From: Oscillatoria sp. HE19RPO
GTDB taxonomy: Bacteria > Cyanobacteriota > Cyanobacteriia > Cyanobacteriales > Laspinemataceae
Direction of reading: 5' to 3'
DNA length: 40,395 bases
NCBI RefSeq assembly: GCF_024220515.1
Contig: NZ_JAMXOT010000125.1
Coordinates: 1 to 40,395 of the forward strand
In this document: positions 26,419-34,165 of the stretch, one piece after another
Layout of the letters: each line of letters begins with the position of its first letter
How positions within the stretch are numbered: position 1 is the first letter of the stretch
Made by a program: the position numbers and the translations under genes
The notes under the pieces: generated by a model
What the model was told of the DNA's origin: nothing
What the model saw: only the letters and a program-made list of their open reading frames with translations
Databases searched by the model: none

Positions 26419-26460
26419 ATGGCACTTTTGGAATTGCTCCACAATAAAGTTCAAGGGTAA
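26419..26460 (+). CDS. Micro-ORF of 13 codons (possible leader peptide)
   Basis: ATG at 26419 is preceded by AAGGGG with about seven bases of spacing, and the frame ends at TAA 26458-26460. The peptide is MALLELLHNKVQG. It lies 22 bases before the next short ORF and 310 bases before the gene at 26771. With so short a frame only the ribosome-binding site supports it. Confidence 0.25.
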   Translation: MALLELLHNKVQG

Positions 26461-26482
26461 ACGACTTTTAGGAGGTAAAGCT

Positions 26483-26611
26483 TTGAACCCTGACAAGTTT
26501 TGGAACTCCTCAGAAATCGTCCACTCTTTGAGTGGGGATGTCCTCCTCGGAATTGAGAACCGATTCGCGATCGCGCCTTTCCCAGGTTTCCACCATTTTT
26601 CAGGGAACTAA
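26483..26611 (+). CDS. Short ORF of 42 codons with a strong ribosome-binding site
   Basis: AGGAGGT (26470-26476) is followed six bases later by TTG (26483), which opens a 42-codon frame ending at TAA 26609-26611. The peptide begins MNPDKFWNSSEIVHSLSGDV and includes a HIP1-encoded stretch near its end. No family recognised. A ribosome-binding site this good is rare in cyanobacterial intergenic DNA, which is why it is listed. Chance is the main alternative. Confidence 0.28.
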   Translation: MNPDKFWNSSEIVHSLSGDVLLGIENRFAIAPFPGFHHFSGN

Positions 26612-26770
26612 CCTCCTTCTCCGGATGTACCATTGCCTAAGTGCAAGTTGCCTTCCTCCGACGGACTGTCTCAGCTAAAGGGGTAACCACCTCTCGATCC
26701 GCTCTGGATTCTCCACTTTAGCCAAACCCCGGTTGTCTGTGCCGTTTTTAGGGTGCTTTAAAACTAATTC

Positions 26771-27157
26771 ATGCAGTTTTCTTGTTCTTTTCAACCTTGC
26801 CAGATTGTCTGTCTCGAACATCACCAAACTTGCCTCTATGCCGAAGTGATTCAAATTTTGGCAAGTCGTTCGATGTTATGGTTGAGGCCCCTGATGTTGG
26901 CCGTGGGTCCCGTGCTGACCCGTCCACCCTTTCCCGATGAATCCCGGGAACTGTATGATCTACGCCAGGGGGCAGATCTCGTTTGGCCTCAAAGTTTATT
27001 CCGCTTGGCTTTAGATACGGAAGTGATTCCTTTGTTGACGGAACTCCAAAGTTTTCCGCCCCCAGAACCCGGCTTTTCGGCGATCGCCCACGATCGCCTC
27101 CGAGGGTTTGTTCAACAGGTTTGGCAAGCTCATCCTGAAGCCTTTGATGGGTGTTAG
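26771..27157 (+). CDS. Conserved cyanobacterial protein of unknown function
   Basis: 128 residues from ATG at 26771. It begins CQIVCLEHHQTCLYAEVIQI, a beta-strand pattern I associate with a small cyanobacterial family of unknown function, and continues with WLRPLMLAV and a stretch naming substrate-like acidic and hydrophobic residues (LYDLRQGADLVWPQSLFRLA). The end is helical (LRGFVQQVWQAHPEAF). There are three cysteines in the first 25 residues. The longer antisense frame at 26769-27188 has no family features and is a shadow. Two short ORFs with ribosome-binding sites lie upstream. It is convergent with the aminotransferase gene; an AGAAACC-type inverted repeat lies just beyond its stop. Confidence 0.72.
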   Translation: MQFSCSFQPCQIVCLEHHQTCLYAEVIQILASRSMLWLRPLMLAVGPVLTRPPFPDESRELYDLRQGADLVWPQSLFRLALDTEVIPLLTELQSFPPPEPGFSAIAHDRLRGFVQQVWQAHPEAFDGC

Positions 27158-27198
27158 CGATCGCCTGAAGGGGTTTCTTGAACATCACTACAGGGTTC

Positions 27199-27264
27199 AG
27201 AAACCGGGTTTCTTGTCGCCATCTCTGGCATCCCGCCCAAATCTAAGACAGAAACCCGGTTTCT
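27199..27264. repeat. Inverted pair of AGAAACC(G/C)GGTTTCT repeats, probable bidirectional terminator
   Basis: AGAAACCGGGTTTCT (27199-27213) and its exact reverse complement (27250-27264) flank a 36-base loop. Each arm is itself nearly palindromic around its centre. The pair lies between the convergent genes at 26771 and 27342 and would form a 15-bp stem in either transcript. The same 15-mer recurs at 40262-40358. Confidence 0.8.
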
Positions 27265-27341
27265 TTCCCCCCCTTCTCCCTACCGTGATGCCCTGGGAAA
27301 CTCCTCACAGGCAGTCGCCTCCCACCCCTACACTCGCTTGC

Positions 27342-28514
27342 TTATCGATACCGAATTCCCGCATCTTTCATGCGGTGAATCCCTTCCATTATTCTCTCTT
27401 CCGGTAGGGTTAAAGCAATTCTAAAAAACCCTTCCCCTGCCGCGCCATATCCGTTCCCCGGTGGGACGATAATGCCGCATTTTTCTAAGAGCAACGTCAC
27501 AAACTCCGCAGAAGAATAGCCTGGGGGAACGGGAGTCCAGACATATAGGGTGGCTTTCGGGGGTGAAATCGGCCAGCCGAGAGATTGTAACCCTTGAATT
27601 AAGATATCTCGGCGATTTTGATACACAGAAATCACCGATTGCAGTTCTTCTTCAGTGGTGGAAAATCCGGCAATTGCTGCTCGTTGAATCGCCTTAAATA
27701 CTCCCGAATCTACATTGGATTTCACCTGACGCAATCCCTGAATTCCTTTGGCATTCCCCACGACAAAACCGATGCGCCATCCGGTCATGTTATAGGCTTT
27801 AGACAAACTGTGAAATTCTAGGGTGACATCCTTGGCACCGGGGACTTCTAAGACGCTGGGGGGTTTATAGCCGTCATAAGCCATTTCTGCATAAGCATGA
27901 TCGTGACATAACAAGATGTCATGTTTGCAACAAAATGCGACTAATTTTTCAAAAAATTCTAAAGAGGCGATCGCCCCAGTGGGATTGCTGGGATAATTAA
28001 TCCACAACAATTTAGTCTGCCGCGCCACATCTTCTGGAATCGCCTCTAAATCTGGTAAAAATTCTCGTTCTGGTGTCAGTGGCATGGTATAGGGTTCGCC
28101 ACCGGCAAACAGAGTTGAGGACCGATAAACTGGATAACCGGGATCCGGAATTAAGGTATAGTCTCCCGGTTCCACAAAGGCTAAAAAAGTATTATGAATC
28201 GCTTCTTTTGAGCCAATTGAAGAGACAATTTCTTGGTCTGGGTCTAATCCTTTCACCCCAAACCGTTTCTCCATCCATTTGACCGCTGCTTCCCGGAACT
28301 CCTGGGTTCCCTGATACGGGGGATAGTTATGGGTTGCGGGATCCTCGATCGCCTCATGCATAGCCTGAAGAATATGTGCCGGAGTCGGTTTGTCCGGATC
28401 GCCGACTCCCATATTAATGATGTCAATCCCTTGGGCGATGAGTTCGTTGCGCTTGCGGTCAATCTCCGCAAATAGATAGGGAGGAATTTTTTCTAAACGT
28501 TTGGCAAACTGCAT
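27342..28514 (-). CDS. dapL: LL-diaminopimelate aminotransferase-type class I/II PLP aminotransferase
   Basis: 390 residues. Family members convert tetrahydrodipicolinate and glutamate to LL-diaminopimelate, the plant/cyanobacterial route to lysine and the meso-DAP of peptidoglycan. The N-terminus MQFAKRLEKIPPYLFAEIDR, the GVGDPDKPTP loop, NYPPYQGTQEFR, the PLP contacts INYPSNPTGA and HDHAYAEMAYDG, and SLSKAYNMTGWRIGF with the Schiff-base Lys at about 238 all fit a DapL-like aminotransferase. Length fits the 390-residue cyanobacterial form rather than the roughly 410-residue plant-like DapL, and many cyanobacteria carry both. Substrate is inferred; a broader aspartate-family aminotransferase is the alternative. 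ATG at 28514 is unambiguous. Confidence 0.85.
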   Translation of the reverse strand: MQFAKRLEKIPPYLFAEIDRKRNELIAQGIDIINMGVGDPDKPTPAHILQAMHEAIEDPATHNYPPYQGTQEFREAAVKWMEKRFGVKGLDPDQEIVSSIGSKEAIHNTFLAFVEPGDYTLIPDPGYPVYRSSTLFAGGEPYTMPLTPEREFLPDLEAIPEDVARQTKLLWINYPSNPTGAIASLEFFEKLVAFCCKHDILLCHDHAYAEMAYDGYKPPSVLEVPGAKDVTLEFHSLSKAYNMTGWRIGFVVGNAKGIQGLRQVKSNVDSGVFKAIQRAAIAGFSTTEEELQSVISVYQNRRDILIQGLQSLGWPISPPKATLYVWTPVPPGYSSAEFVTLLLEKCGIIVPPGNGYGAAGEGFFRIALTLPEERIMEGIHRMKDAGIRYR

Positions 28515-28739
28515 GACGACGTGACAACCCGATCCAGGTCAGCATAAAAAACCTGAAGACAGTTTACCGCACTTTTTGATCCCCTAAAGTTTCTTTTTGA
28601 CCCGGGGAAACCAGTCCAGTCAGACTGGGACCTGAGCAGTCGGTTGGCGGGTCCAATGCACCCCGATTCAGGGGTTGCAACCGATTGAAGGCTGTTTTTG
28701 AGTTGGAATTGGGTTTTGGATGCCAGCTTGTTGGATGTT

Positions 28740-28961
28740 TTAGCGACTTGCCACTAATTGAATCCGACCTGCATCCATTTCTGCCATTAATAATTCCAGA
28801 GCTTCATAATCTACATCATCGATATAACCAAGGCGGCTTAACTCAGAGTTGATACCATTTTCGATATCTGGAGTTAGCTGTTTGATATAGAGCGCTTTCT
28901 CTACCAGTTGACGAATCACTGCGGTACCTCGCATGGGGTCGATCGGGAGAATTCGATACAT
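28740..28961 (-). CDS. Small conserved cyanobacterial protein of unknown function
   Basis: 73 residues, mostly helical. IRQLVEKALYIKQLTPDIEN is followed by INSELSRLGYIDDVDYEALE and LLMAEMDAGRIQLV. The last segment I recall as strongly conserved in short cyanobacterial proteins of unknown function. It is soluble and acidic. ATG at 28961 is used; no strong ribosome-binding site is visible. It is transcribed toward dapL, with 225 bases between them, and divergently from the STAS gene. Confidence 0.75.
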   Translation of the reverse strand: MYRILPIDPMRGTAVIRQLVEKALYIKQLTPDIENGINSELSRLGYIDDVDYEALELLMAEMDAGRIQLVASR

Positions 28962-29284
28962 CTGTCATTGTCCGCTGAATCTTGACCAGATCGAGTGATA
29001 AGAGGCGGCCTTTGTTAGTGATTTCGATCGCATAAGAATTTGACAGTCTGTGATATCAAGTTCACTATCCCAATTTTTCTGGACTTGTGGAGATCACTGA
29101 GACACTTGAGTATAATTTAATACGTTTTAGAGCTTCTTAATGAAAACTTTATAAAACTTGGATTAAATAAAAAGATTCAACGAAATCACTCCCCCTCTAT
29201 AGAAGATTTTCCGGAAACTAGACTACATTATAAAAACAAGATGTTAAATTGACTAAAAAATAGGCTTCAGTCGAGGTTAAACAA
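28962..29284. other. AT-rich divergent promoter region
   Basis: Contains a rightward promoter-like pair at 29040-29068 (listed separately) and the promoter of the leftward 73-residue gene. A/T-rich runs from 29110 to 29270. No gene. Confidence 0.4.
29040..29068 (+). promoter_or_regulatory. Candidate sigma-70 promoter for the STAS-domain gene
   Basis: A perfect -35 TTGACA (29040-29045), a 17-base spacer and CACTAT (29063-29068) lie 216 bases before the STAS start, implying a 5' leader of about 210 bases. Confidence 0.35.
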
Positions 29285-29620
29285 ATGCTTACTAATGTTG
29301 CCAGTCCCGAAATTAGCTTCGTTCGGTTACAGGGTGAATTCAATGCCTCTAATGCTGCTGCACTTCAAACTCAACTCACCACAGTCGTGCAGTCTTCGAT
29401 CCCTTCTACGGTTCTGGTCGATATGGAAAATGTCAATTTTCTGGATAGTGCGGGTCTGATGGCGTTAGTTTCAGCAATGAGTCTAGCTCACCGGCTCAAC
29501 CGCCGCTTTAGTTTATGTGGTGTCTCTCCATCGATTCGGATTATTTTTGAAATCACTCAACTCGATAGGGTTTTTGAGCTATTTGACACTCGGGCGGAAT
29601 TTGAAGCCGTTTTGACTTAG
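29285..29620 (+). CDS. STAS-domain protein, anti-sigma factor antagonist type
   Basis: 111 residues, a single STAS domain. In this family an unphosphorylated antagonist binds an anti-sigma factor or kinase and releases its partner. The signature is clear: VLVDMENVNFLDSAGLMALV with the phosphorylatable Ser at about 55, then SLCGVSPSIRIIFEITQLDR and a C-terminal helix. ATG at 29285 has GAGG about eight bases upstream. No anti-sigma kinase or phosphatase gene is adjacent. In cyanobacteria, which lack sigma-B, such proteins often act in other partner-switching circuits. The histidine kinase at 9118 has an RsbRD-like sensor, but it is 19 kb away and nothing in the sequence links them. Confidence 0.92.
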   Translation: MLTNVASPEISFVRLQGEFNASNAAALQTQLTTVVQSSIPSTVLVDMENVNFLDSAGLMALVSAMSLAHRLNRRFSLCGVSPSIRIIFEITQLDRVFELFDTRAEFEAVLT

Positions 29621-29694
29621 AACTATTTCTGAGCTGTTAACCGTATATTTGGCTTTGATTCGATTAACTTAAGGATGTTTGCAAAATCTATTTC

Positions 29695-29745
29695 AACAGG
29701 GGCAAATTCCCAGAAGGTATGAGAAACTGGGGGTTTGCCCCTGTT
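29695..29745 (+). terminator. Strong hairpin after the STAS gene
   Basis: AACAGGGGCAAATTCCCAG (29695-29713) pairs with the segment 29727-29745 over 19 positions, with two central T/G wobbles and a 13-base loop. It lies 75 bases after the stop. No T run follows, so it may act as a 3' stabilising structure as much as a terminator. Confidence 0.65.
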
Positions 29746-30509
29746 GCATGGGAAGCTCAGAGTTGACGTTTTATGATTCTCCGGTGGTTATGACTTATGA
29801 ATTTCTGTGGTTGGCTATTTTTTTATGAGCAAATAATTTTCAGATGGAAATAGGCGGATTCTTTGGCTGAGTAAGATGGCATAATTGGGGATAATCAGGA
29901 GATATTTATTTTTGATTAGGGAATTTGTGGCTAGGATTTTATATTTTTCTGAGATAACTTCTAGGGGTAAATGTATTAAAACAAAGATGGCTTAATTTTA
30001 AATAAATTTAGAATTTCCGGCATTGAAATGTTATCCACCTGCTACAAGATTGGCGTAAAGCTGTCCGTTGAAGACTTTAACAAGACTCTATGACGCCGCG
30101 CAGGCGGGCTGAGTCCTGGTAGCCCCACCCTTTCCTAGCGGAACGCTGCGCGAACAGGGTGTGGGTTTTGGATAGTTTATTTTGTGGAGTTCCCTAAGAG
30201 AACGACTGAAGTCGTTACTACGAACACCGGATTAGGGATGATTTTTTGAGATGGAATCTGGGATGTAGGGGGCAGTAGATGGATTGTCTCTATCTATAGA
30301 GGAGAGGGAGAGGAGAGGGAATGGATGGGGCGGTCCTGGTAGAATCTCTTCAGCCTTGAGCTTTTGCTCTTGAGCGTTCAGCCTTGATCCTTCCCTGCAA
30401 GCGTATAAAATAAAGAGGCTCGAATGGCGCATCAGTGCATCAGTATGGACTGGATGTGGCTTGGCCCTGATGAAGGGCATCGAGAACCATTAGAAAGTAG
30501 AGAGTTGCC
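29746..30509. other. Non-coding gap with interspersed repeats upstream of the radical SAM gene
   Basis: About 760 bases. An imperfect inverted repeat (GCCCCACCCT near 30121 against AGGGTGTGGG near 30157) and the palindrome ACGACTGAAGTCGT (about 30203-30216) are short dispersed repeats of the kind common in Oscillatoriales. No gene; an open frame on the minus strand at 30232-30480 has no features. Confidence 0.45.
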
Positions 30510-33146
30510 GTGTCAGTTGCAGTAGAGAAACTCCTCACCCCAGACATCTTACAACCCGCTCGTTATCTGGGTAATGAATTGGGGGCGGTGCATAAACCTT
30601 GGGAAAGTGCCGCTGTGCGTTGGGTGCTCACCTATCCAGAAGTTTATGAGGTAGGAGCCTCCAATTTAGGGCATCTAATTCTATACAATATTTTGAATGC
30701 CCAACCGCGACAGCTTTGCGATCGCTCCTATTTACCCGGTGCAGACCTGGTTTTGAAGCTGCGAAATACTCAGACTCCGTTATTTTCCGTGGAGTCCAAG
30801 CGATCGCTGCCGGAATTTGACATCCTTGGGTTCAGCCTCAGTTATGAACTTGGGGCCACGAATATCTTAGAAATGTTGGACCTAGGGGGCATTCCCCTCA
30901 CCGCCCAAGAGCGTTCTAGTCCAGGTCCCTGGAACGTGGAAACCGGAAGCTGGCCCCTCATATTCGCCGGGGGCCAAACCGCCACCTCTAATCCAGAACC
31001 CTACGCTGAGTTCTTTGACTTTATCGCCCTCGGTGATGGGGAGGAACTCCTGCCGGAAATTGGGTTAGTGCTGGAAGAAGGCAAAGCTGCGGGATTGACT
31101 CGGGAAGAATTGCTGTTTGATTTAGCCCAAGTTCCGGGAGTGTACGTTCCCCAGTTCTACGATATGGCGGAGGATGGATCCGTGCATCCCAACCGTCCCG
31201 GAGTGCCCAAACGGGTCTTGCGGCGAGTTGCCACCCCGATTCCTGCCTATTCCATCGGGTTAGTGCCTTATGTGGAAACGGTGCACGATCGCCTGACAAT
31301 GGAAATTCGCCGAGGATGCACTCGCGGTTGTCGCTTCTGTCAACCAGGAATGTTGACTCGTCCCGCCCGAGATGTGGATCCAGACCAAGTAATCGAGGCG
31401 ATCGAAGCTGGAATGAGGGCCACCGGCTATAACGAATTTTCTCTATTATCCCTGAGTTGTTCGGACTATCTCGCCTTGCCTGCGGTGGGAATGGAAATCA
31501 AAAACCGACTCAAGGACCAAAATATTTCCCTCTCCCTGCCATCGCAACGGGTCGATCGCTTTGATGAAAATATTGCCAATATCCTCGGGGGTACCCGCAC
31601 CAGTGGGCTGACTTTTGCCCCAGAAGCGGGAACGCAGCGGATGCGGGATATCATTAACAAAGGACTGACCAACGAAGAATTGTGGCGGGGCATTAAAACC
31701 GCTTACGAACAGGGCTGGAATAAAGTCAAACTTTATTTTATGATCGGCTTACCTGGAGAAACCGATGCGGATGTGATCGGAATTGCCGAAACCGTCCATT
31801 GGCTCCAACAGGAGTGTCGTACCCTAGGAGGGAAGCGGTTAGAGGTCACGTTGACCATTTCTAACTTTACGCCGAAACCCCATACTCCGTTCCAATGGCA
31901 TTCTGTCTCTACGGCTGAATTTTTGCGGAAGCAGGACCTGCTTCGCCAGGAATTTCGCCGGATGCGAGGGGTGAAGGCCAATTTTACGGATGTGCGGATC
32001 TCGGCGATGGAAGATTTTGTGGGCCGTGGCGATCGCCGTTTAGCCCCGGTGGTACGTCGGGCTTGGGAACTGGGTGCTGGGATGGATTCTTGGTGGGAGA
32101 GTTTGGACCGGGCTTTTGGAGCTTGGACCCAGGCGATCGCTGAATCCGATTTAAGTTGGAAATACCGGCAAGTCGAAAGTGGCGAATGGAACGTCATGGA
32201 CGGCACTGGCACCGACTTAGATGCTCGTCTCGATGCGCCTCTGCCCTGGGATTTCCTAGATACCGGAATTGATAAAAACTGGTTGAAAGAAGATCTCAAG
32301 CTGGCACTGGCAGCGGCAACGGTTCCCGACTGTTCTTTTGAGGGTTGTTCCCATTGTGGGGTCTGTGGTGTTGACTTTGGTCACAATATCGTTGTTGCAC
32401 CCCTGCCGATTCCTGCATTTGCCGGTCACTTTTCGCCTAACATCGATCGCGTCCAACGATTGCGTCTGTGGATGGGTAAAAGGGGTGACATGGCACTGGT
32501 TAGCCATCTGGATTTGCTCCGATTATTCGATCGCGCTGTGCGCCGAGCGGATTTGCCGATTTCCTTCACGGGGGGATATCACCCCGGACCTCGAATTGCA
32601 CCCGCAAATGCTTTGACTCTGGGTTACACCTCGGAAAGCGAAATCGTAGATTTTGAATTGACTGAACTCATGGATCCCGAAGAATTCCGGGAAAGGTTGA
32701 CGGCTCAACTTCCGGCAGACCTGCCGATTTATCGGATTGAACCTGTGGCGGTGAAAGCGCCTTCGGCGAGTCAACTCCTGGACCAAGCTGAGTATATCCT
32801 GCGATTGGGTTTAACCTCATCGTCAGATCCCGAAGTACCTTTGCAAGGGTCAGACTGGCAGCAGTGGATCTCGGAAATCCTGGCTGCTGAGGAAATTGAA
32901 TGGGAACATACGACCAAAAGAGGGAAAGTCAAATGGGTGAATCTGCGCGATCGCCTCTTTGAATTGGAACAAGTTGAAGTGTCCACCGATGCCTTGACTT
33001 GCACCCTCCGCGTTCTCGGCAGTTGCCGTCACGACGGGACCCTGTTACGTCCCACCCATATCCTCTATATGTTTGAAAAGATGGCAAAACGGGAGTTTGA
33101 GTTGTTGCATGCTCACCGAAAACAGTTAATTTTGGCTGAAATCTGA
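30510..33146 (+). CDS. B12-binding-domain/radical SAM protein with DUF2344 C-terminus (TIGR03960 type)
   Basis: 878 residues. The N-terminal half (about 1-230) has a B12-binding-like fold (LTYPEVYEVGASNLGHLILY). The radical SAM core carries the iron-sulfur motif CTRGCRFC (Cys 270, 274, 277) and continues with LSLPSQRVDRF, FAPEAGTQRMRDIINK and KLYFMIGLPGETD. A Cys cluster CSFEGCSHCGVCG (about 607-620) may hold a second cluster. The C-terminal 220 residues (LRLWMGKRGDMALVSHLDLL) match DUF2344. Fused and split forms occur widely in bacteria; the substrate is unknown, though association with rne/rng genes suggests tRNA or rRNA modification (inference). The start is GTG. rne follows after 1 kb on the same strand, a pairing I recall in other cyanobacteria. 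Confidence 0.93.
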   Translation: MSVAVEKLLTPDILQPARYLGNELGAVHKPWESAAVRWVLTYPEVYEVGASNLGHLILYNILNAQPRQLCDRSYLPGADLVLKLRNTQTPLFSVESKRSLPEFDILGFSLSYELGATNILEMLDLGGIPLTAQERSSPGPWNVETGSWPLIFAGGQTATSNPEPYAEFFDFIALGDGEELLPEIGLVLEEGKAAGLTREELLFDLAQVPGVYVPQFYDMAEDGSVHPNRPGVPKRVLRRVATPIPAYSIGLVPYVETVHDRLTMEIRRGCTRGCRFCQPGMLTRPARDVDPDQVIEAIEAGMRATGYNEFSLLSLSCSDYLALPAVGMEIKNRLKDQNISLSLPSQRVDRFDENIANILGGTRTSGLTFAPEAGTQRMRDIINKGLTNEELWRGIKTAYEQGWNKVKLYFMIGLPGETDADVIGIAETVHWLQQECRTLGGKRLEVTLTISNFTPKPHTPFQWHSVSTAEFLRKQDLLRQEFRRMRGVKANFTDVRISAMEDFVGRGDRRLAPVVRRAWELGAGMDSWWESLDRAFGAWTQAIAESDLSWKYRQVESGEWNVMDGTGTDLDARLDAPLPWDFLDTGIDKNWLKEDLKLALAAATVPDCSFEGCSHCGVCGVDFGHNIVVAPLPIPAFAGHFSPNIDRVQRLRLWMGKRGDMALVSHLDLLRLFDRAVRRADLPISFTGGYHPGPRIAPANALTLGYTSESEIVDFELTELMDPEEFRERLTAQLPADLPIYRIEPVAVKAPSASQLLDQAEYILRLGLTSSSDPEVPLQGSDWQQWISEILAAEEIEWEHTTKRGKVKWVNLRDRLFELEQVEVSTDALTCTLRVLGSCRHDGTLLRPTHILYMFEKMAKREFELLHAHRKQLILAEI

Positions 33147-34165
33147 AATTTATTTACCGCTAGGCGAGATTCTGCTAAAATATAACCCGATGGCCCAACC
33201 CATCCTTACCTGAAGCGACAGGAACTCAGCTTTTGAGAACGTTTAAGGTTTCCTGCCTTAAACTCGTCCAAATTGAGTCATATTGAGTCAGCCCAGGGTA
33301 AAAAGTTGAAGGGCCTTTAAAAAAGGCCATCGTCATAGAGAGCATTTGATCAAGACAAACAGCCCAGGGACCTTTGAAACGGGTCAAGTTTTGAGAAAGC
33401 AACAGAGACAGAGCCGGTCGCTGTTCTCCTGTGGGACCCATCGGTTGTGATATCCCTTTTTGGCTAAGTGCGAAGCCGTTCAGGGTAAATTTGTCAAGAT
33501 TAATTACCCACTTTCTGTTCTCTATACAGTCACTACAGTGTCAAAGGGGCAATCAACACCTCGGTAGTTGTGGCTGGACAAACCGTAGAGAGGCGAAATT
33601 TAGCAGTTCTACGACCTTACTGACGCGCACCAGATGCCAAGCACGAGATGCTGGCAATCATTCCCTGCCGCCAAAACTTTCAGAATTTAGATGTATTCTT
33701 TGCCAGTTCCATAAGAGGAATTGGATACCCACTCTTTCGCCAGAGGGAATCCAAAGTATTCTACGAATGTAGTCGGGATACCCTTTTCATCGTAGCTATT
33801 GATTCGATCGCTTCGGTCACGGGCTTTTCGGCAATAGCTCTAGCTTGGACCCAACGAGGGATATCAAAGATTAATTTTCCGCCCTAGCGGGTCGGTTCAG
33901 TATTAGATAAACAGGACAAAAAACTGGGTTTAAGGCCCAAAGCCATTCGCTTTTGCCAGCATAAATTTTGTCAAAAACCCTTCTTGTCTTCCCTCTACTG
34001 TCCCGACACCCTAGAACATCAAGTTTCGTTTTTTCTATAGCTACATAGGAAGCGGTCATCGGTCGTACTGGGCTTTTGATGCCACGAGCGAACCCAGTAA
34101 ACGTAGAGACTCCACTAAAAGTCTGAAGTTGGTGATAGCTCATAGCCAAGTTTTGAGGAAATTGA
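33147..34165 (+). promoter_or_regulatory. Long non-coding region upstream of rne, probable rne promoter and 5' leader
   Basis: 1019 bases without a credible gene. A hairpin GGCCTTT-AAA-AAAGGCC (33312-33328) lies near the upstream end and may end the radical SAM transcript. A promoter-like TTAATT (33500-33505), 17-base spacer and TATACA (33523-33528) would give a leader of about 630 bases. In other bacteria, and reportedly in cyanobacteria, rne mRNA has a long 5' UTR cleaved by its own product for autoregulation; the length here fits that, but I see no conserved element I can name. Confidence 0.45.

Noticed and set aside
26769-27188. 139-residue minus-strand frame overlapping the gene at 26771
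   Set aside because: It lies antisense to a frame with better family resemblance, begins in a repeat and has a low-complexity, charged composition typical of a shadow.
31733-32299. 188-residue minus-strand frame inside the radical SAM gene
   Set aside because: Entirely within a well-supported gene; Ser/Arg/Pro-rich composition typical of an antisense shadow.
33431-33772. 113-residue plus-strand frame in the rne leader
   Set aside because: No ribosome-binding site, no family resemblance and a Cys/Ser/Arg-rich random-looking composition.
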